Source of the DNA: Sunxiuqinia sp963677175
GTDB lineage: Bacteria; Bacteroidota; Bacteroidia; Bacteroidales; Prolixibacteraceae
Assembly: GCA_963677175.2 (NCBI GenBank)
Contig: CAXXES010000007.1
Location: forward strand, 620,001 to 684,000
Direction of reading: 5' to 3'
Length of the DNA: 64,000 nucleotides
Part shown: positions 1 through 8,235 of the stretch, one piece after another
How the letters are laid out: every line of letters starts with the position of its first letter
How positions within the stretch are numbered: position 1 is the stretch's first letter
Position numbers and translations under genes: made by a program
The notes under the pieces: generated by a model
Databases searched by the model: none
The model's input: the letters and a program-made list of their open reading frames with translations, nothing else
Told to the model about the DNA's origin: nothing

Positions 1-697
1 GACAGAAAAAGCGGCAATACGGACGGGCTACGAAAATACCAACCAGCAGAAAGAATACTCCGAGCAACAACATCTGAAACTCCGCGTCAAAGCGGAAAAT
101 TCCGACAAAAGGGTCGTACCTGCAAATCAGAAATTCGGAACTGGTCGCGGCGTATAAAACCGCCAAAGTCAAATACAAATAAGGAACAATTCCCAAGACT
201 TTTTGCAGCCACCGGGGCAGTTCAATGGGCCGAAAAGCCACCAAATCCTGAATGGCTCCCAGCGGACAAACCGCAGCACAAAAAATCCTTCCGTAGAACA
301 GGGTAACAACCAAAGGAATGACAAAGAACAGCAGGGCGGTAAACGGCAGCACGTAGGTTGGGTCGAAAATGGCCAGTGTAACGTTTTGAATGGCACCAAT
401 GGAGCAGATGCAACCTTCGCGGTAAAAACCAAAATACAGCAAGGCGAAAACGGAGGTCCAGAGTACACCGCGGCGCGACCGCTTTTTCATCACAAACCAA
501 GTGGCCACAATTAAAACAGCAACCAACATGAAAACATCCAGGTACTCCAAAAACAAGGCTCGTGGGGGAGCTTGGGAGGTGGCAGGCTGCACATAGCCGG
601 TTTCAAATTCGGGTTTCGGAAAACGCTGCTGCGCCCATGCCGGCAGGCTCAGTAAAAAAGCTGCTAATGAAAATGTTATTTTTGAGATTCGGATCAT
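1..697 (-). CDS. NapH/NosR-like membrane polyferredoxin (3' end outside window)
   Basis: The frame is open on the minus strand from ATG at 697 to the window edge, about 232 codons, so the C-terminus is missing. The N-terminus is a signal peptide or signal anchor (residues 1-20, ending AWAQQ), followed by several hydrophobic helices. Visible cysteine motifs are GCICSIGAIQN, CAAVCPLGAIQD and, near the edge, ICRYDPFVGIF and PYCRFFC. These match the NapH/MauN/NosR type of inner-membrane 4Fe-4S protein that passes quinol electrons to periplasmic partners. It starts 13 bases after the NapG-like ferredoxin gene, so the two probably form a pair as in nap and mau clusters. The partner enzyme here is unknown. 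Family assignment is fairly firm; function is inferred. Confidence 0.8.
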   Translation of the reverse strand, partial: MIRISKITFSLAAFLLSLPAWAQQRFPKPEFETGYVQPATSQAPPRALFLEYLDVFMLVAVLIVATWFVMKKRSRRGVLWTSVFALLYFGFYREGCICSIGAIQNVTLAIFDPTYVLPFTALLFFVIPLVVTLFYGRIFCAAVCPLGAIQDLVAFRPIELPRWLQKVLGIVPYLYLTLAVLYAATSSEFLICRYDPFVGIFRFDAEFQMLLLGVFFLLVGIFVARPYCRFFC

Positions 698-710
698 TGA
701 CTTTCCTAGG

Positions 711-1307
711 TTAAGCGGGATTTGACTCATCAGTTCCAACTGAAAAATCACCTTTTATTTTGTATGGATTGCTTGCTGGCACACGCTCAAAAGCATCGGC
801 CGGACACACGCGGGCAATGGAACATTCGTTGCAGTTGACACACAAATCGTGTCGGACCTGCAAGTGCAACGAGCCATTACCAAAAGACGAACAGCCCTCG
901 ACGCATTTGGCACATCCAAAGCACAAATCCTCGTCAATTTCGTATTCAAAATAGGGATCTTCGACAAACTTACGCCGGATAGCCGAGATCGGACAAAGCT
1001 GGTTCTCTGCCGCGGTTGACAATGCATTCGCATCGGGTTTGAGGTAGCCACCGCATAAATCGCAGTAACCGCACAGGTCGTAGGCATGCACGCATTTCAC
1101 TGCTGAAGGTGTCATCACACAATAATCGGCACAACGTCCGCAGTAAACACATTTGAAGGGGTCAAGCTGCCACACGTAATCGTCGGCGCTGACCTTCAGC
1201 GCAGCTGCTGTAGCCACCCCAGCCAGCGAAACACCCAGCGTCCAGCGCATCCCGGTTTGGATAAACTCACGCCTGCTGGCCTGCTTGTGTTCTTTTTTAT
1301 CGCTCAT
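711..1307 (-). CDS. Tat-exported four-cluster ferredoxin, NapG/MauM-like
   Basis: 198 aa from the ATG at 1307. A longer reading from 1397 would overlap the preceding gene and put the leader internally. A twin-arginine leader (SRREFIQTGMRW, then a hydrophobic stretch ending near ALKVSA) indicates folded export. Four cysteine groups follow: CVYCGRCADYC, a split group around CGYCDLC and LCP, CFGCAKCVEGC, and CVNCNECSIARVCP. This is the arrangement of NapG/MauM periplasmic ferredoxins carrying four [4Fe-4S] clusters. Its start overlaps the end of the small Cys-rich gene by 11 bases and the NapH-like gene follows, so the three are probably translated together. By family it should carry electrons between the membrane polyferredoxin and a periplasmic enzyme; which enzyme is not known. 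Confidence 0.85.
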   Translation of the reverse strand: MSDKKEHKQASRREFIQTGMRWTLGVSLAGVATAAALKVSADDYVWQLDPFKCVYCGRCADYCVMTPSAVKCVHAYDLCGYCDLCGGYLKPDANALSTAAENQLCPISAIRRKFVEDPYFEYEIDEDLCFGCAKCVEGCSSFGNGSLHLQVRHDLCVNCNECSIARVCPADAFERVPASNPYKIKGDFSVGTDESNPA

Positions 1308-1494
1308 CTTGTCTGCTTTGTTTTGCTTTATCCAACCCGCACCCGCTGAAAGCAGTACATGATTTGCATACGCTGTTCTCCGAACAGGTAAAATCAACTT
1401 TGTTCCGGCTCACCAAAAACAGGGAGCCTCCCACGATCCCGGTCAAAACGCTCAGGCGTAAACCAGTCTGTATAAATTCTCTCCGATTCATCAT
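1297..1494 (-). CDS. Small Cys-rich protein with Tat-like leader
   Basis: 65 aa, starting MMNRREFIQTGLR. The leader is nearly the same as that of the downstream ferredoxin (RREFIQTG in both), followed by a hydrophobic segment. The mature part is only about 35 residues and holds four cysteines spaced C-x5-C-x2-C-x5-C. It could bind one Fe-S cluster or another metal, or exchange disulfides. The ATG overlaps the NHL gene stop (ATGA), and its own end overlaps the ferredoxin start by 11 bases, which supports real co-translation. I do not recognise a family. It could have arisen by partial duplication of the ferredoxin leader. Confidence 0.65.
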   Translation of the reverse strand: MMNRREFIQTGLRLSVLTGIVGGSLFLVSRNKVDFTCSENSVCKSCTAFSGCGLDKAKQSRQDER

Positions 1495-2459
1495 TCGTTG
1501 TTTTTCGGTTTGAATACACGCACTTGCTTGCGGCTAAAATCGAGTAAAATCACCCGTCCTTCGTCATCCACACAAACATCAGGCGCTTGGGCATCGTCAT
1601 CAAACATATCCGGCGACGCAACCACCCCGATGTATTTACCATGCTGATCGTATATTTTTACACGAACAATTCCTTTTTCGCTGGTCACAAAGGCATTTTC
1701 CTCCATAATCGCCATATGTGCGGGATTGCAACATCCGCTAAATCCTTCGGTTTTCACTGATGAAGCTGTCCACGAACTGCGCATTGCACCATCGGCATTA
1801 AAGTTTTCCAAGCTGTGGCGTCCGGGGTTAACCGCCCACAAATAGTTTTCTTCATTCAAAGCGATATCGAAATAAGGACTGGGAATAACAAATCCCGGAA
1901 CTGCTTTGTCTTCATCCCGTTCTCCAATCTGCTGAAGCAGTTCTCCTTGATGCGAAAATTGATAGACGAGTTGGTTACCAGCATCGGCCACATAAACAAA
2001 TTCGGGTGAAACGGCCAGCGAAGTAATCACCGAACGGGGGCCGAAATCATTCCACCGCTGCATTTCGTTGCCATCCTGATCAAATGCAACCACTTGATTT
2101 TTCAACGCGACCCAAAGTTGCTCCCCGGCTGCCAAAGCCGTTGGGGCAGTATCCAGCTTGATTTCTTTCAACATCTGCCCTTGCAGATTGAGCTGAATCA
2201 AACTGCTGTCAACAATAATGCAAATCACGCCGTCGTAGTAGTCAATTCCCTTGGGTTCACTAACTTTTAGCTGCAGTACCTTTTCTTCCTTGTACAGAAT
2301 TTCCGCAAGGTCAACTTTTCGGTATTCGCTGACATCGAAAGCGTACGGATTTTCAATATTCTTTCCTCCTCTGTTTTGCACAAAGTCGCGCGCAATGAGA
2401 ACTGCGATGGCCAGAGCCAAAACAACTAATATCAGATTAACCAGCTTTTTGTATTTCAT
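1491..2459 (-). CDS. NHL-repeat six-bladed beta-propeller protein, membrane anchored
   Basis: 322 aa from the ATG at 2459. A GTG at 2480 is possible but lies at the edge of a repeat element. Residues 5-25 form a hydrophobic signal anchor. The rest reads as NHL-type propeller blades (for example VYVADAGNQLVYQFSHQGEL and GRVILLDFSRKQVRVFKP). A vicinal cysteine pair, GFSGCCNPAH, sits in one blade. Conserved CC in an extracytoplasmic protein next to ferredoxins may be a redox or metal site, but that is inference. It is translationally coupled to the small Cys-rich gene through ATGA. NHL proteins bind ligands or scaffold complexes; no specific substrate can be read here. Confidence 0.75.
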   Translation of the reverse strand: MKYKKLVNLILVVLALAIAVLIARDFVQNRGGKNIENPYAFDVSEYRKVDLAEILYKEEKVLQLKVSEPKGIDYYDGVICIIVDSSLIQLNLQGQMLKEIKLDTAPTALAAGEQLWVALKNQVVAFDQDGNEMQRWNDFGPRSVITSLAVSPEFVYVADAGNQLVYQFSHQGELLQQIGERDEDKAVPGFVIPSPYFDIALNEENYLWAVNPGRHSLENFNADGAMRSSWTASSVKTEGFSGCCNPAHMAIMEENAFVTSEKGIVRVKIYDQHGKYIGVVASPDMFDDDAQAPDVCVDDEGRVILLDFSRKQVRVFKPKNNE

Positions 2460-2476
2460 ACTCAGGTTTAAAAGCC

Positions 2477-2600
2477 TCACCCCCCGCCCTCTCCGAAGGA
2501 GAGGGGGCTATGGCAGTGCATTTATATACTGTTTCTCTATGTCACTTCTTTTGCTCGTTGCTCTCTTGTTCCCCTCCTTCGGAGGGGTTAGGGGAGGCAT
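2477..2600. repeat. Inverted-repeat intergenic element (REP/MITE-like)
   Basis: The gap between two co-directional genes is filled by a short element whose ends are inverted copies of each other. The left end carries CCCTCTCCGAAGGAGAGGG and the right end CCCCTCCTTCGGAGGGG. Each end is itself a palindrome, and each is flanked by a matching CCTCACCCCC / GGGGAGGC stretch. The roughly 60-base centre is AT-rich and non-coding. The pattern is that of non-autonomous palindromic elements that are common in Bacteroidota genomes. In this position it would form stem-loops in the operon mRNA between the propeller genes. Confidence 0.75.
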
Positions 2601-4021
2601 TATTTCTCAATATCCAAACACAACATCGTTTTTGAGTCGCGTATGAGTAGCCGTCCGTCAGCAATGGCGAGCGGCCCCCAGGCATCATGTCCATCCAGAA
2701 TCTTTTTCTGCGCCAACTGAATATACCGGTTCTTGTCCGGTTTAATCATGGTCAGTGTTCCATCATCATCCAGAATGTACATCTTCTCATCGGCAATAAT
2801 ATAGGGCCCCAATCCAAAGCGGCTGTCTTTTCCTGAAGTCCAAACCATGGTCTGCACATCATCCGGGTGCGCACAGACCAACTGGTTGCGATTGGAACCG
2901 CCATCTTTGGGAAGAATGCCCAACAAATGGCCATCCCAGACCACCGGAGTCTGCTGTTCACATGCCAGTCCATCCTTCGGCTTGTATTCCGTAATCACTT
3001 CAACTTCGAATCTTTCACCCTGCGGATTCAGCCGGATCATTATTCCGCCGGCTCCATAACCAGCCGTCAGAAAAATACGTCCGCCATCAAGGATCACTGG
3101 CGACGGCGCTACCACCGAGTGGTTCCAGGCGTTGGATTGGAAGAGCACTTCTCCTTCATCAACACCATCGGCGGCTATGCCACAAACGCCACCATCGGCA
3201 CTATACACGTACATGTTTCGGCCGTTGAAATCCATGGGTACAATGGAAGAATGCGACATTTTCCACGACATCTCGTTTGGCGTTTCCCACAAGATTTCAC
3301 CCGAGTGAATGTCCACCGCCACCATGATGGTACTTCCGCCGGGCGACAGGATCACTTTGTCGCCAACGACCAGTGGGCACTGAGCGGTGTACCACTGTGG
3401 AATCGTGGTTCCGTAATCTTTTACCATGTCGATTCCCCATACAAAATCGCCTGTTTTGCGCTCCACACACATCACATGGCAACGCGGGCCAATGGTCACA
3501 ACATAATCTTCGGTAACTGTTGGGACAGTTCGCGACATCCCATGATTTCGTTTGACATGCACCCCGTATGAACGGCGCCAGATTTCCTTTCCATCGGCGA
3601 AGGAAAAGCATCGCAAAGCATCTTCGCGGGTCTCCTCATCGTAGTCGAGCACATAAACCTTACCCTTGTAAATGGCAGGCCCCGCGTGCCCTTCGCCCAA
3701 TTCGACCGACCACAAGATTTCCGGCTCATCGGTGCTCCACGAATCTTTTAGGTTTTGTTTTTCTGAAACGATGTTGTCAAAATTCTCACCGCGAAACTGG
3801 GGCCAGGTGCCTTGCATTTCGGGCGCTTCATTTTCAAAAAGGTTAAAATTCTCGCCAATACGAACGATTTCTTCAATTAAATTGCCAGCCTCCCGGTTGT
3901 CTTCACCGGGCAAGCTGGCCTGAACGTTGCCTGTGGGATCCTTCGTCAGCCAAAAAGCAAACGAAAGGACCCCGACCAAAGCGACCAGTCCAACGAACGA
4001 ATTTATCCGGATTCTATTCAC
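2600..4021 (-). CDS. PQQ-like beta-propeller protein, membrane anchored
   Basis: 473 aa with a GTG start at 4021, one base after the stop of the preceding gene; no ATG exists near the N-terminus. Residues 6-25 are a signal anchor, then a linker of about 45 residues leads to the typical opening WPQFRGENFD. Repeated blades show the tryptophan-docking pattern of PQQ-like repeats (GKEIWRRSY, GDFVWGIDM, GEILWETP). The family holds true quinoproteins and non-redox propellers such as BamB. I see no CxxCH haem motif and no vicinal-cysteine PQQ signature, so cofactor binding is doubtful. It is the third of three paralogous propellers in this operon and probably acts in the periplasm. Confidence 0.8.
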   Translation of the reverse strand: MNRIRINSFVGLVALVGVLSFAFWLTKDPTGNVQASLPGEDNREAGNLIEEIVRIGENFNLFENEAPEMQGTWPQFRGENFDNIVSEKQNLKDSWSTDEPEILWSVELGEGHAGPAIYKGKVYVLDYDEETREDALRCFSFADGKEIWRRSYGVHVKRNHGMSRTVPTVTEDYVVTIGPRCHVMCVERKTGDFVWGIDMVKDYGTTIPQWYTAQCPLVVGDKVILSPGGSTIMVAVDIHSGEILWETPNEMSWKMSHSSIVPMDFNGRNMYVYSADGGVCGIAADGVDEGEVLFQSNAWNHSVVAPSPVILDGGRIFLTAGYGAGGIMIRLNPQGERFEVEVITEYKPKDGLACEQQTPVVWDGHLLGILPKDGGSNRNQLVCAHPDDVQTMVWTSGKDSRFGLGPYIIADEKMYILDDDGTLTMIKPDKNRYIQLAQKKILDGHDAWGPLAIADGRLLIRDSKTMLCLDIEK

Positions 4022-4022
4022 G

Positions 4023-5264
4023 CTATCCTTTCAAATTATACACCATCATTACATCGCCGTGTCTCAAAAACAGCTTGCCATCAAACAGATAAGGATGCGC
4101 CCAATGCGGGCCTGAACCTTTTTCAATCCGAAACGAGCTGATCACTTTAAAGCCACTTGGGTTAGGCTCCACCAAAGCGACATTTCCACGCTGCTCTTCG
4201 TAGATGTAGAACAGGCCATTGGCATAAACCAAAGCCCCCTTGGTATTCCAGATTTCGTCGTAGACAATCTCACCGGTTTCCCAGTTTTTGCATAACCAGT
4301 TTCCTTTGCGGTTATTCTCCCAGTTCGAACCATAAATGTAGCCGTCCAGCTCAATTAATCCATGGTGATGATTGTCGAAAATAGTATCGGTATACACTTC
4401 TTCAAACCCGCTGGCATTATCATTTACCCGCAGCATTTTTGCCGGATAATCGTAGCCCATCGACAAGAAAATTTCGTTGCCTTTGTACAGGGGAACGTTG
4501 GTCCAGATGAGTCCAGGCTGATCCGCCCATTTATCCTTGTCGTAGTATTGATAAGTCATTTTTACCTCTCCCGTTTCCGGATCCAAGGCAATCAAATTGG
4601 TTGCGGTAACTGCCAGCACATATTGTTCGCCGTTGTGCTCGAAAAGCGTTGATGAAGCATACGACCGCTGACCACCAACGCTGGGCGTTTTCCAAATCTC
4701 TTCGCCCGTCATTTTATCGAAAGCCACTACGGAAGTTTGGTTTCCACCAGGCGTGCAAATCACTTTATCCTCCACAATCAACGGCGATTCGGAAACGCCC
4801 CAAATATGCCATTCGGCTTCATAATCGCGATCGACATTTACTTTCCAGTTGATGTCACTGGTTTCAGCATTCAGACAAGCCAGTTCGCCAATTCCGCTGA
4901 TGATATAAATCCGGTCATCTTCTATGGTTGGGGTACTGCGGGTTTCGGGGAAAGATTTTTTCCAGGACTCGCCATAAGCCACCTGCCATTTTTTGTTTCC
5001 TTCAAAGTCAATACAAGTGAGGTAATCCAAGGTATCAATCATGCCGGAAACATATAGATATTCCCCGTTTGAAATCACGGAAGAGTAGCCTTTACCAATG
5101 CCTTCTACTTCCAGCAACAATTCGGGTCCGGTTTCAGACCAAGACTTTAAAAGTCCGGATTCAGGAAACTTACCGTCACGGTTTGGTCCGCGAAACTGAT
5201 AGATTTGTGCATCAACAAGCACGCTAAAACAAAGAATGAGTTGAATGATCAGTATTCTTTTCAT
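4023..5264 (-). CDS. PQQ-like beta-propeller protein, secreted
   Basis: 413 aa with a clear signal peptide (residues 1-20, ending VDAQ). The mature protein begins IYQFRGPNRDGKFPES, the usual opening of this propeller family in Bacteroidota and Planctomycetes. PQQ-like blades follow (KKWQVAYGES, GEEIWKTPSV), ending with RHGDVMMVYNLKG. It resembles the 5322-6536 protein closely in layout, including the closing HWAHP..FDGKLFLRHGD region, so the two are recent paralogues. It lies 57 bases downstream of that gene and one base upstream of the next. The role is unknown; a ligand-binding or protein-protein scaffold is as likely as a dehydrogenase. Confidence 0.8.
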   Translation of the reverse strand: MKRILIIQLILCFSVLVDAQIYQFRGPNRDGKFPESGLLKSWSETGPELLLEVEGIGKGYSSVISNGEYLYVSGMIDTLDYLTCIDFEGNKKWQVAYGESWKKSFPETRSTPTIEDDRIYIISGIGELACLNAETSDINWKVNVDRDYEAEWHIWGVSESPLIVEDKVICTPGGNQTSVVAFDKMTGEEIWKTPSVGGQRSYASSTLFEHNGEQYVLAVTATNLIALDPETGEVKMTYQYYDKDKWADQPGLIWTNVPLYKGNEIFLSMGYDYPAKMLRVNDNASGFEEVYTDTIFDNHHHGLIELDGYIYGSNWENNRKGNWLCKNWETGEIVYDEIWNTKGALVYANGLFYIYEEQRGNVALVEPNPSGFKVISSFRIEKGSGPHWAHPYLFDGKLFLRHGDVMMVYNLKG

Positions 5265-5321
5265 GTCCGTTTTTTATTTTGGTTTCATTTTGACTCAGTT
5301 GTTTCTCAAAAGGACGGAGAA

Positions 5322-6536
5322 CTAGGCCGAAATTTTATAGGCAATCAACGATTGCCCGTGGCGCACATATAAAATGCCGTTGTGTACAACCGGATGTGCC
5401 CAATGCTGAGCGGTTCCGAATTCTACTTTCGCTTTTGACACCAAGTCAAATTTCTCGGGCGTTGGATTGATTAATGCCAGCTCACCCCGGTCGGAATAGG
5501 CAATGAGCTTATCGCCCGCCATAATGACAACACCATTGCCGACTTCAGTTGAATGCCATTTTTCTTCGCCAGCTTTCCAATCGTAGCAAAACCAACCGCG
5601 CGCTTTGTGACCCGAAGTATAAACAAAGCCATCAGTAATAATGGCACCACCCATTTGATTATCCATCTTCTCAGTGCTCCACACTTTGGCTACCGATGAA
5701 CCGTCATCCGCCAAGTCTAGCTTCACACAACCTTGTCCATAACCGCTGAAACAAAAAAGTGCACCACTATGATAGATTGGTGTGTTGGGATGGATATTGT
5801 ATTGATTGGGATGCGGGTAGCTCCACAACAGGTTTCCATCGCTGGTATCAACAGCGATAATCTGATCTCCTGTGTGCGTCACCAGGATTTGTCGTCGAGG
5901 GAATTTGATCAACTTTGGCGTACAATAGGCCGAAGCTTGTCTTTTTGCCGGGCTTTTCCAAAGTAGTTCACCGGTAAGTCGGTTCAGCGCAACAACGTTA
6001 AATTCTTTCCCGCCAGGTGTGAAATAGACCTTATTTCCATCAACAACAACTGATTCGGTAAACCCGAACCGGATATTTTCTGCTCCAAAATCGCCTTCCA
6101 GTGTTTTGTTCCACAAAATGGCTTCTGTTGTCAAATCTAAACAAACCAGTTCGCCGTAGCCTGTCGATATGTACGCGATATCACCGACAATCGTAGGCGT
6201 TGGCCGCGCTCCCGGATAGTTGACTTCAAATTCCTTACCGTATTTTATTTTTTTCTCAAACGCTCCGTCTTCCTTTAAAATATTGAGGTATCCCGTGTTA
6301 TCCTCCATGCCGGTGCAATATATCTTGTCATTGGCAAATGCAGGGGTTGAGAAACCATCTCCCAGTTCTTCAAAATGCCACAAGACTTGGGGGCCATCAG
6401 CAGGCCATTGAGCCATTAATGCGGGTGCCGGATACTTGGCTTCGGAGTTTTCACCGCGCCATTGTGAAGGTTGTTGTGCCAGTACATTCATGCCAATAAA
6501 AAGGCAAAAAAGCAAGGTAGTCAATCGATTCTTCAT
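5322..6536 (-). CDS. PQQ-like beta-propeller protein, secreted; first gene of the operon
   Basis: 404 aa from the ATG at 6536; the in-frame codon at 6545 is TTG and less likely. A signal peptide ends at VLAQQ. The mature start SQWRGENSEAKYP corresponds to the FRGPNRDGKFP of its neighbour. Blades carry the G-x-x-x-W docking motif (GELLWKSP, GNLLWSYP, GEEKWHST). A perfect -7 element lies about 29 bases before the start codon, so this gene probably leads the seven-gene operon that ends in the ferredoxins. No catalytic or haem motif is visible. Confidence 0.8.
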   Translation of the reverse strand: MKNRLTTLLFCLFIGMNVLAQQPSQWRGENSEAKYPAPALMAQWPADGPQVLWHFEELGDGFSTPAFANDKIYCTGMEDNTGYLNILKEDGAFEKKIKYGKEFEVNYPGARPTPTIVGDIAYISTGYGELVCLDLTTEAILWNKTLEGDFGAENIRFGFTESVVVDGNKVYFTPGGKEFNVVALNRLTGELLWKSPAKRQASAYCTPKLIKFPRRQILVTHTGDQIIAVDTSDGNLLWSYPHPNQYNIHPNTPIYHSGALFCFSGYGQGCVKLDLADDGSSVAKVWSTEKMDNQMGGAIITDGFVYTSGHKARGWFCYDWKAGEEKWHSTEVGNGVVIMAGDKLIAYSDRGELALINPTPEKFDLVSKAKVEFGTAQHWAHPVVHNGILYVRHGQSLIAYKISA

Positions 6537-6545
6537 AGTTTGCAA

Positions 6546-6822
6546 TTATAAAATCTAATGATCCCAAATTTATTAAGGAAAGACCAAACTACACAGCGGG
6601 CAATTAAATTTAATAAGGTTCTAAATAGTTACATTTATTAACAAGCATTATGTTTTAAAAATAAGGCAATCATCTGATCTACTGACAAATAAAAGATATA
6701 GACATAAAGCCCATAAGCAAACGTTTATAACTTTCAAAATTAAAAAAGTCGGAATGACATTGATATAAATCACTTTGGATGGAAAATACGATGCGGTTTT
6801 AGCAATCCTTGGAGAAAAGTGA
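6546..6822. other. Intergenic region without a gene
   Basis: AT-rich sequence between the terminator of the 3-keto-glycoside operon and the start of the propeller operon. Apart from the -7 element near 6565 I see no coding frame, RNA gene or repeat. Confidence 0.5.
6565..6572 (-). promoter_or_regulatory. -7 promoter element of the propeller/ferredoxin operon
   Basis: The minus strand reads TAAATTTG, a perfect match to the Bacteroidetes TAnnTTTG element, 29 bases before the ATG at 6536. No good -33 TTG lies at the usual distance, so this may need an activator. Confidence 0.5.
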
Positions 6823-6858
6823 AAAAAAATAACCCACAGAAATGTAGGTTATTTTTTT
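6823..6858 (-). terminator. Intrinsic terminator of the 3-keto-glycoside operon
   Basis: AAAAAAATAACC pairs perfectly with GGTTATTTTTTT. An inner ACA/TGT step closes a GAAA tetraloop. It lies 20 bases after the oxidoreductase stop. The A and T runs make it usable in both directions. Confidence 0.8.
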
Positions 6859-6878
6859 AAATCGTTGTCACTCACCAA

Positions 6879-8225
6879 CTATAATTTTGGTTCCCAACCT
6901 GGTTCATATTCTCGATCCCATAACTTCATGGCATTGCGATTATAGATATGCCCATTATTGGTATCGACATCAAATGATTTTCCGATGCGCGAAGAAATAT
7001 TGGCATAGTGGGTCAACATTTGGCTGGTCGCTCCCATATCAATTGGTGAATTCAACTGGCTTGACTTCCCGCGGATATTATCAAAGAAGTTAAGCACATG
7101 CAGGTCAGTCATACCACCCCCGCCACCAAGAGCGGTTCCGGCTTCGTCGCTTGCCGATTTACTATCGCGCACCAATTTGCCGCCACGATCGAACAACTTG
7201 TAGCCACCACGATTGACAAAAACCGAACCTTCAGTTCCGTAAATGATTGTTCCGCGGTCTGAGCCGTAAGTATTATAACCATTGCGGCTTTTTCCGTCCC
7301 ACACAATGATTTTATTTCCCAGAAAACGGAAACTGGCATCCATCGTATCGTACATTTCCCAGCCATCGTCAAGAAAGTGGCGCTTGGCAGCCTGCACTTC
7401 AACAAATTCGGGATACTCTACATCCAGTGCCCAACGGGCAATATCGAGCTCATGCGTAGCGTTATTTCCGGTTTCTGCTGTTCCCCAGTTCCAACCGTAC
7501 CAATGCCAGTTGTAATCCCATGTGTCGTGCCGGTAATCTTCGTGTGGCGCTGGCCCCTGCCAAAGATTCCAGTCCAGGCCTTCAGGAACCGGCGCCTTTT
7601 TAGGCACAGGCACCTCTCCGCGGGTGTTGGAATAAAAAGCCACCGCACGGTAGGCGTTTCCAATGACACCGTTATGGATCTCCTTGATGATTTGAATCGA
7701 CTCTGGTGAAGAACGTTGCTGGTTTCCCATTTGAATGACTTTGCCGTATTTCTTTTGAAAATGAACCAGCAGCTCTCCTTCGCGTGGGCTGTGACTGCAA
7801 GGTTTTTCAATATACACATGTTGGCCGGCTTCCATGGCCATCCAGGTGCCCGGTGCATGCCAGTGATCAGGAGTAGCATTAAACACAGCGTCAACGTCTT
7901 TGTCTGCAAATACTTCGCGAATATCGTTGATCAACGTTGCTTTGCCACTTACTTTTCCATGCAAATCTTTCCCAACTCTTTCGCGTTGCTTTTTCATCAC
8001 GTCGCAAATGTAAGCCAGATCAACATTGTTGCTTTTGTCTTTTACAGCATTGTAATACGCACCCACCCGGCGTCCGCAACCCATAAAAGCCACCTGTAGC
8101 CGGTCATTGGCTCCAATAATGCGTGAATAACTTTTAGCCGACATGCCCATAGCTGAACCACCTATAGTAATTCCGGCAGCTCCGACAGCCGCTTTTCGTA
8201 AAAAATCTCTTCTGTTTGAACTCAT
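6879..8225 (-). CDS. Gfo/Idh/MocA family oxidoreductase, Tat-exported
   Basis: 448 aa from the ATG at 8225, which gives a Tat leader (SSNRRDFLRKAAVGAAG); the longer frame from 8318 would overlap the upstream gene. A Rossmann NAD(P) site follows (VAFMGCGRRVGAYY), then the EKP motif (YIEKPCSHS) typical of the family and a C-terminal alpha/beta domain. Secreted Gfo/Idh proteins next to DUF1080 proteins are expected to oxidise C3 of a glycoside, or reduce the 3-keto product. It begins 10 bases after the isomerase-like gene and ends the operon at a strong terminator. Exact substrate unknown. Confidence 0.85.
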   Translation of the reverse strand: MSSNRRDFLRKAAVGAAGITIGGSAMGMSAKSYSRIIGANDRLQVAFMGCGRRVGAYYNAVKDKSNNVDLAYICDVMKKQRERVGKDLHGKVSGKATLINDIREVFADKDVDAVFNATPDHWHAPGTWMAMEAGQHVYIEKPCSHSPREGELLVHFQKKYGKVIQMGNQQRSSPESIQIIKEIHNGVIGNAYRAVAFYSNTRGEVPVPKKAPVPEGLDWNLWQGPAPHEDYRHDTWDYNWHWYGWNWGTAETGNNATHELDIARWALDVEYPEFVEVQAAKRHFLDDGWEMYDTMDASFRFLGNKIIVWDGKSRNGYNTYGSDRGTIIYGTEGSVFVNRGGYKLFDRGGKLVRDSKSASDEAGTALGGGGGMTDLHVLNFFDNIRGKSSQLNSPIDMGATSQMLTHYANISSRIGKSFDVDTNNGHIYNRNAMKLWDREYEPGWEPKL

Positions 8226-8235
8226 TTCGTATCGT

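Noticed and set aside
203..514. Plus- and minus-strand frames of about 100 codons in the first 500 bases
   Set aside because: They are shadows of the polyferredoxin frame, which is open across the whole stretch and carries clear Fe-S motifs.
2600..6536. Calling the three propellers PQQ-dependent alcohol dehydrogenases
   Set aside because: They lack the haem CxxCH motif, and I see no vicinal-cysteine or calcium-site signature. Length and pattern fit the broader PQQ-like repeat family.
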